Shown here: piece by piece, positions 60,253 to 64,000 of the stretch
Numbering within the stretch: the stretch's first letter is position 1
Layout of the letters: each line of letters begins with the position of its first letter
From: CAZENU01 sp965117035
GTDB lineage: Bacteria; Chloroflexota; Dehalococcoidia; Lucifugimonadales; CAZENU01
DNA: 64,000 bases
Assembly: GCA_965117035.1 (NCBI GenBank)
Contig: OZ220748.1
Location: forward strand, 806,001-870,000
Reading direction: 5' to 3'
Made by a program: the position numbers and the translations under genes
The notes under the pieces: model-generated
Databases searched by the model: none
Told to the model about the DNA's origin: nothing
What the model saw: the letters and a program-made list of their open reading frames with translations, nothing else

Positions 60253-62061
60253 CTAGTGCTTCAGGATGTACATCCAGGGCATCGTGTTGATTTCTTTGTT
60301 GCTTGTGCTCTCGAAGCCAACCGCCCACGGCTGCACGATCCACTTCGAGCCGCCGACCCACCGGATAGGCATGAAGTACACCTTGTCCATGTACTCTTCC
60401 TCGACCGCCTGCCACGCCGCGCAGCGCTCTGGATCGTCCAGCGCCAGCGACCGCGCGTGCTCTACCAGCGCGTCCATCACCGGGTAACCGCCCGGAATGT
60501 TGCTCAGACCCTCGATCGAGTCCTTACGGGTCAGGTTGCTTACGATCTGGATCGGGTCCGGTATCCACGAACCCAGGCTGATGCGGTAGAACTGCGACGC
60601 CTCTCGCCGAGGCATGCCGCTCTCGCGCTTCAGGATGTCGAGATCGATGCCGAGGTTGTCCTTCCAGTACTCCTTGACCGCGACGCCCATGTTGACCATG
60701 AGCGGACGGGCCAGGTCGATCAGCAGCGGCGGTAGGTTGTCCGCACTGCCGTACGAGGACGTGGTCAACTCCTGGCGGGCCAGGTCAGGATCGTAGATGT
60801 GACCCTGGGCATCCGGGTTGTGGCAAGGAATCAGCGGCGAGATCAGTCCCGTCGCGAAGTCCTCGGTCACGCCCCAGACCGCCTTGACGATCGAGCGCAT
60901 GTCCGCGCCGTGCGCCAGCGCCTTGCGGACCAGCAGGTCCTCCAGCGGCGCCATGTCGATCTTGTTCTTGATGAACCACAGGCCGCCGTACGGGGTTACC
61001 ACCAGCAGCGGGTTGAACGGATGGCTCGGGTCCAGCGCAGCCTCGTAGGTCGCGCTGTCGATCGCCATCAGGTCGAGCTCGCCGTTCTCGAACGCGATCA
61101 CCTTGACCTGGTTGTCGGTGATGTTCAGGCCGTGCAGCACCTTGATGTTAGGCGAGGGGCCCCAGAACTCGGCAACGTCGGCCGTAGCCGTGTACACTTT
61201 CGTGTCAGGATCCGTCTCCCACTTGTACGGGCCAGCGCCGATCGGCTTGGTGAACCACTCTTCGTCAGACTGGACCTGGTCGAGCTTCGAGATGCCCGAG
61301 TGCCAGGACGCCATGGCCAGCGGCCAGGTCGGGAACGGGATGGCCGTCGTGATCTCGAGGGTGTGGTCGTCGACAGCGACCAGGCCCTCGGCCTCGGTCA
61401 CGTCGCCCGCGCGCAGCTCTTCCCAGCCCGCGATGTCGCCCAGGGACAGGCTCGCGCCGCCCCACGCAACGATATTCTCAGGCTTCGCGCCGTGCTCCCA
61501 GTAGGCCTTGAAGTCGGCCGCCGTGATCGGAGTGCCGTCCTGGAAGACAGCGTCCTCACGCAGCTTGACCGTCCAGACCGTCTCGTCCTCGTTGACCGTG
61601 TGGCTGATGCCAATGTACGGCCGGATCACGCCGAACTTGTCGACCTGGTAGATCATGCCGTATACCCACGGCGAGAAGATCCGCTGTCCGCCGCCGTCAC
61701 GCCAGGGGGCTACCCCACCATGACCGTTCGGGATCCTGATCTCCTGCGGGTCGTGCAGCTCGGTGCCCGCCGGGACGACCGTCGTCGGGTCGACCGGGAA
61801 GACATCCGGCAGCTTCATCATCCCCGTGTCCGCCGGCATCGCCGCGGTTGGCGCAGCCGTCGCCGCGGCAGGCGCCGCGGTCGGCGCCATCGCTGCCGTC
61901 GTCGGCGCGGCCGGTGCCGTCGTCGGCGCGGCTGGCGCCGTCGTCGGCGCGGCCATTGCCGCCGTCGGAGCCGGCTCCGCCGCTTCTTCATCTGTGCCGC
62001 ACGCCAGCGCAGCCACCAGCACAATCGACACCAACATGACCAATAGCAGCTTGAGCTTCAT
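60253..62061 (-). CDS. ABC solute-binding protein family 5, tandem gene 3
   Basis: 602 residues from ATG 62059-62061 (AAGGGGGAA 6 nt upstream). Lipobox VLVAALAC, then a long Ala/Pro/Thr repeat tether (about residues 30-85: TAAMAAPTTAPAAPTTAP). The binding fold parallels genes 1 and 2 at about two thirds identity: VFQDGTPITAADFKAYWEHG, PHPFNPLL-type SHPFNPLLVVTPYGG, RISLGSWIPDPIQIV. It is much closer to gene 4. Its promoter is inherited from a decayed gene (62076-62233). Confidence 0.93.
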   Translation of the reverse strand: MKLKLLLVMLVSIVLVAALACGTDEEAAEPAPTAAMAAPTTAPAAPTTAPAAPTTAAMAPTAAPAAATAAPTAAMPADTGMMKLPDVFPVDPTTVVPAGTELHDPQEIRIPNGHGGVAPWRDGGGQRIFSPWVYGMIYQVDKFGVIRPYIGISHTVNEDETVWTVKLREDAVFQDGTPITAADFKAYWEHGAKPENIVAWGGASLSLGDIAGWEELRAGDVTEAEGLVAVDDHTLEITTAIPFPTWPLAMASWHSGISKLDQVQSDEEWFTKPIGAGPYKWETDPDTKVYTATADVAEFWGPSPNIKVLHGLNITDNQVKVIAFENGELDLMAIDSATYEAALDPSHPFNPLLVVTPYGGLWFIKNKIDMAPLEDLLVRKALAHGADMRSIVKAVWGVTEDFATGLISPLIPCHNPDAQGHIYDPDLARQELTTSSYGSADNLPPLLIDLARPLMVNMGVAVKEYWKDNLGIDLDILKRESGMPRREASQFYRISLGSWIPDPIQIVSNLTRKDSIEGLSNIPGGYPVMDALVEHARSLALDDPERCAAWQAVEEEYMDKVYFMPIRWVGGSKWIVQPWAVGFESTSNKEINTMPWMYILKH

Positions 62062-62075
62062 CGAATTCCCCCTTT

Positions 62076-62180
62076 TCACTTTTTCCGAATCTCGCGAAAC
62101 GCTACCGGCCACTTTAACGACCGGTTTTCGGATGCGGCCATCAAGAGCAGAATTCCTAGTTTCGACGTCTTACGCGGCAT
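62076..62180 (-). pseudogene. Truncated 5' end of a fifth binding-protein gene
   Basis: ATG 62178-62180 opens a 34-codon frame, MPRKTSKLGILLLMAAS, then unrelated residues to TGA at 62076. This matches the start of gene 2 (MVRKMAKSGILLLMAAS), and the upstream promoter and spacer are shared with gene 2. The rest of the gene has been replaced by gene 3. Could still be translated as a short leader. Confidence 0.75.
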
Positions 62181-62205
62181 TAAAGGGCGTAATCCAGTGG
62201 GCTCC

Positions 62206-62233
62206 ATTATAGAGGCGCCCGAACCGTTGTCAA
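62206..62233 (-). promoter_or_regulatory. Consensus promoter now upstream of gene 3
   Basis: TTGACA-like TTGACA (62228-62233) and TATAAT (62206-62211), spacer 16 nt, with flanks like those at 59998-60025. It precedes the decayed gene start and then gene 3, leaving a leader of about 140 nt. The bases 62234-62386 contain nothing recognisable. Confidence 0.7.
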
Positions 62234-62386
62234 TACCTCGGAATCCGAGTACGTGTTCAGCGTCAAGGGGACGAATGCTCCCAAGCTCTGGACACCGGCG
62301 CGCCTTCACGGGTGTGGGCTCTTCGCGGGTGTGACGGCGTTGTGGTCAATGGAATCTGGCAGGCGTGGGGCCAGACGCCAACGCAA

Positions 62387-62543
62387 CCCCGTTCGCCGTG
62401 AGTGCCCCGACGCTTCGTCGGGGTGTATCGAAGGGCCGGCGCAACCCGGTCTCCTGGCGGGGCCGAGACGAGTATTGGCGGCAAAGCCGCGTGCGCTACT
62501 CGGGGTGAACGGGTTGTGGGGACACCTCGAGTCTGAACAGCTA
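62387..62543 (+). repeat. GTGAACGGG-family intergenic repeat
   Basis: Matches 49102-49277 in inverse orientation: CCCCGACGCTTCGTCGGGG hairpin, GTATCGAAGGGCCGGCGC, GCGCTACTCGGGGTGAACGG and GTCTGAACAGCTAC end. The last part resembles the IS66 terminus. Confidence 0.7.
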
Positions 62544-62613
62544 CGAGTCCGACGCAGCAGACCGGCGACCTCGGGCCTCCGAGCCCATGCATCGGATATC
62601 GGACGCCCCGTTT

Positions 62614-62713
62614 CGCCGTCGGACCCGGCCCGTTGCGTTTGGCCGGAGAGGCCGGCGCCTGTTCGCAAAACTCGACGTCCGTCCGCCGCCGTAGGCCTGC
62701 TGTGCGGAACGAC
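62614..62713 (-). repeat. Downstream-of-gene repeat, copy 2
   Basis: CGTCGGACCCGGCCCGTTGC, then GCCGGAGAGGCCGGCGCC; same order as in 60081-60193 and 62765-62879. Confidence 0.6.
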
Positions 62714-62745
62714 AAAGGGCCCCGGGTTAAACTGCCGGGCCCTTT
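62714..62745 (-). terminator. Orphan terminator hairpin
   Basis: AAAGGGCCCCGGG / CCGGGCCCTTT, like the ones after genes 3 and 4, but no gene ends before it; only TGCTTCAG at about 62771 remains of a gene end. Supports the deletion of a binding-protein gene here. Confidence 0.55.
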
Positions 62746-62764
62746 AACTCATCGTCCGTTATTC

Positions 62765-62879
62765 GATCCAGTGCTTCAGTCGGACCCGGCCCGTTGCGTT
62801 TGGCCGGAGAGGCCGGCGCCCCGTTCGCAATACTCGACGGCCGTCCGCCGCCGCCGTATGTCTGATGTGCGGAACGACA
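62765..62879 (-). repeat. Downstream-of-gene repeat, copy 3
   Basis: GATCCAGTGCTTCAGTCGG then CCCGTTGCGTTTGGCCGG; close to copy 2 and to 60081-60193. Ends just before the terminator of gene 4. Confidence 0.6.
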
Positions 62880-62909
62880 AAGGGCCCCGGGCAGTTGCCC
62901 GGGGCCCTT
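62880..62909 (-). terminator. Terminator of binding-protein gene 4
   Basis: AAGGGCCCCGGG CAGTTG CCCGGGGCCCTT hairpin, preceded by the same GGAACGACAA as after gene 3; 28 nt after the stop of gene 4. Confidence 0.68.
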
Positions 62910-62937
62910 CGACTTATCGTCGGTTATGCGGTCCGGT

Positions 62938-64000
62938 CTAGTGCTTCAGGATGTACATCCAGGGCATCGTGTTGATGTCGAGGTTGCTTGTGCTCTCGAA
63001 GCCAACCGCCCACGGCTGCACGATCCACTTCACGCCGCCGACCCAGCGGATAGGCATGAAGTACACCTTGTCCATGTACTCTTCCTCGACCGCCTGCCAC
63101 GCCGCGCAGCGCTCCGGATCGTCCAGCGCCAGCGACCGCGCGTGCTCTACCAGCGCGTCCATCACCGGGTAACCGCCCGGAATGTTGCTCAGACCCTCGA
63201 TCGAGTCCTTACGGGTCAGGTTGCTTACGATCTGGATCGGGTCCGGTATCCACGAACCCAGGCTGATGCGGTAGAACTGCGACGCCTCTCGCCGAGGCAT
63301 GCCGCTCTCGCGCTTCAGGATGTCGAGATCGATGCCGAGGTTGTCCTTCCAGTACTCCTTGACCGCGACGCCCATGTTGACCATGAGCGGACGGGCCAGG
63401 TCGATCAGCAGCGGCGGCAGGTTGTCCGCACTGCCGTACGAGGACGTGGACAGCTCCTGGCGGGCCAGGTCAGGATCGTAGATGTGACCCTGGGCATCCG
63501 GGTTGTGGCAAGGAATCAGCGGCGAGATCAGTCCCGTCGCGAAGTCCTCGGTCACGCCCCAGACCGCCTTGACGATCGAGCGCATGTCCGCGCCGTGCGC
63601 CAGCGCCTTGCGGACCAGCAGGTCCTCCAGCGGCGCCATGTCGATCTTGTTCTTGATGAACCACAGGCCGCCGTACGGGGTTACCTTCAGCAGCGGGTTA
63701 AACGGATGGCTCGGGTCCAGCGCAGCCTCGTAGGTCGCGCTGTCGATCGACATCAGGTCGAGCTCGCCGTTCTCGAACGCGATCACCTTGACCTGGTTGT
63801 CCCTGATGTTCAGGCCGTGCAGCACCTTGATGTTAGGCGAGGGGCCCCAGAACTCGGCAACGTCGGCCGTAGCCGTGTACTCGCTCGTGTCCGGGTCGGT
63901 CACCCACTGGTACGGGCCAGCGCCGATCGGCTTGGTGAACCACTCTTCGTCAGACTGGACCTGGTCGAGCTTCGAGATGCCCGAGTGCCAGGACGCCATG
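62938..64000 (-). CDS. ABC solute-binding protein family 5, tandem gene 4 (5' end beyond window)
   Basis: The window holds the last 354 residues; the start, lipobox and promoter are beyond 64000. The part seen is nearly identical to gene 3: changes are scattered (e.g. YQWVTDPDTSEY for YKWETDPDTKVY, LLKVTPYGG for LLVVTPYGG, STSSYG for TTSSYG, GGVKW for GGSKW). It ends ..NTMPWMYILKH like gene 3. The offset between the two genes is 2685 bp. Same fold and probable role as genes 1-3. Confidence 0.9.
   Translation of the reverse strand, partial: MASWHSGISKLDQVQSDEEWFTKPIGAGPYQWVTDPDTSEYTATADVAEFWGPSPNIKVLHGLNIRDNQVKVIAFENGELDLMSIDSATYEAALDPSHPFNPLLKVTPYGGLWFIKNKIDMAPLEDLLVRKALAHGADMRSIVKAVWGVTEDFATGLISPLIPCHNPDAQGHIYDPDLARQELSTSSYGSADNLPPLLIDLARPLMVNMGVAVKEYWKDNLGIDLDILKRESGMPRREASQFYRISLGSWIPDPIQIVSNLTRKDSIEGLSNIPGGYPVMDALVEHARSLALDDPERCAAWQAVEEEYMDKVYFMPIRWVGGVKWIVQPWAVGFESTSNLDINTMPWMYILKH

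Noticed and set aside
1..64000. tRNA and rRNA genes
   Set aside because: I saw no TTCGA-type T-loop with matching acceptor stems and no rRNA signature; a tRNAscan or Infernal run would settle it.

Overview
The window is a GC-rich (about two thirds G+C by eye), gene-dense bacterial chromosome segment. The gene mix is many family-5 solute-binding proteins with Opp/Dpp permeases, paired DUF1800/DUF1501 proteins, NHL and other beta-propeller proteins, Ldh-type and MDR dehydrogenases, a CocE hydrolase, and amidohydrolase/MocA/epimerase clusters. Together with frequent TTG starts and a PI-synthase/PimA-like pair, this suggests an aerobic heterotrophic member of Chloroflexota (Dehalococcoidia/SAR202-like). 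That placement is inference from gene content; no rRNA or tRNA gene is visible.

Layout. 1-3.3 kb: tail of a DUF1800 gene, DUF1501, an NHL protein and a convergent PEBP-like lipoprotein. 3.4-9.6 kb: a lower-GC mobile island with an intact IS1182-type element inserted in the loop of a 112-bp MITE-like repeat, a second IS1182-type element broken by two frameshifts and by a nested IS5-type element, and an intact IS66-type element with an 8-bp target duplication. 9.7-16.6 kb: a metallophosphoesterase, an orphan antitoxin-like gene and a five-gene minus-strand operon of small-molecule oxidoreductases and hydrolases. 16.8-22.7 kb: a RidA-family gene, three tandem near-identical MDR dehydrogenases with a retropepsin-like gene between the first two, and an M48 membrane protease. 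22.7-23.7 kb: six tandem units of about 186 bp, each carrying a long GC-rich hairpin, between convergent genes. 23.7-26.6 kb: pntAA-pntAB-pntB transhydrogenase with 4-nt start/stop overlaps. 27-39.6 kb: beta-propeller proteins, an MFS exporter, a hydroxyacid dehydrogenase, a glycosyltransferase/CDP-alcohol phosphatidyltransferase pair, a two-CxxC thioredoxin-fold protein, a secreted peptidase-MA-like protein and a TrkH-type potassium channel.

39.8-43.6 kb: a first peptide-type ABC operon (binding protein, two permeases). 43.7-48.8 kb: prfB with a programmed +1 frameshift site, a CocE-type hydrolase and the principal sigma factor. 49.4-64 kb: a large second transport locus. Four binding-protein genes lie in direct tandem, the last cut by the window edge. 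They form two near-identical pairs, and the three with visible upstream DNA have a near-consensus promoter. Each is followed by a GC-rich hairpin. Downstream is a six-gene operon with two permease pairs but a single pair of ATPases.

The strongest observations are (1) the recent duplication or gene conversion of the binding-protein genes, with a 1.6-kb stretch in which I saw no differences, plus a decayed copy whose promoter now precedes an intact gene; (2) the MITE-like family whose first copy is split by an IS exactly in its hairpin loop; (3) the conserved prfB recoding site; (4) the hairpin array at 22.7-23.7 kb; and (5) the triplicated MDR dehydrogenases, which lack the usual catalytic zinc ligands. 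I found no CRISPR array or clearly unprecedented defence system.
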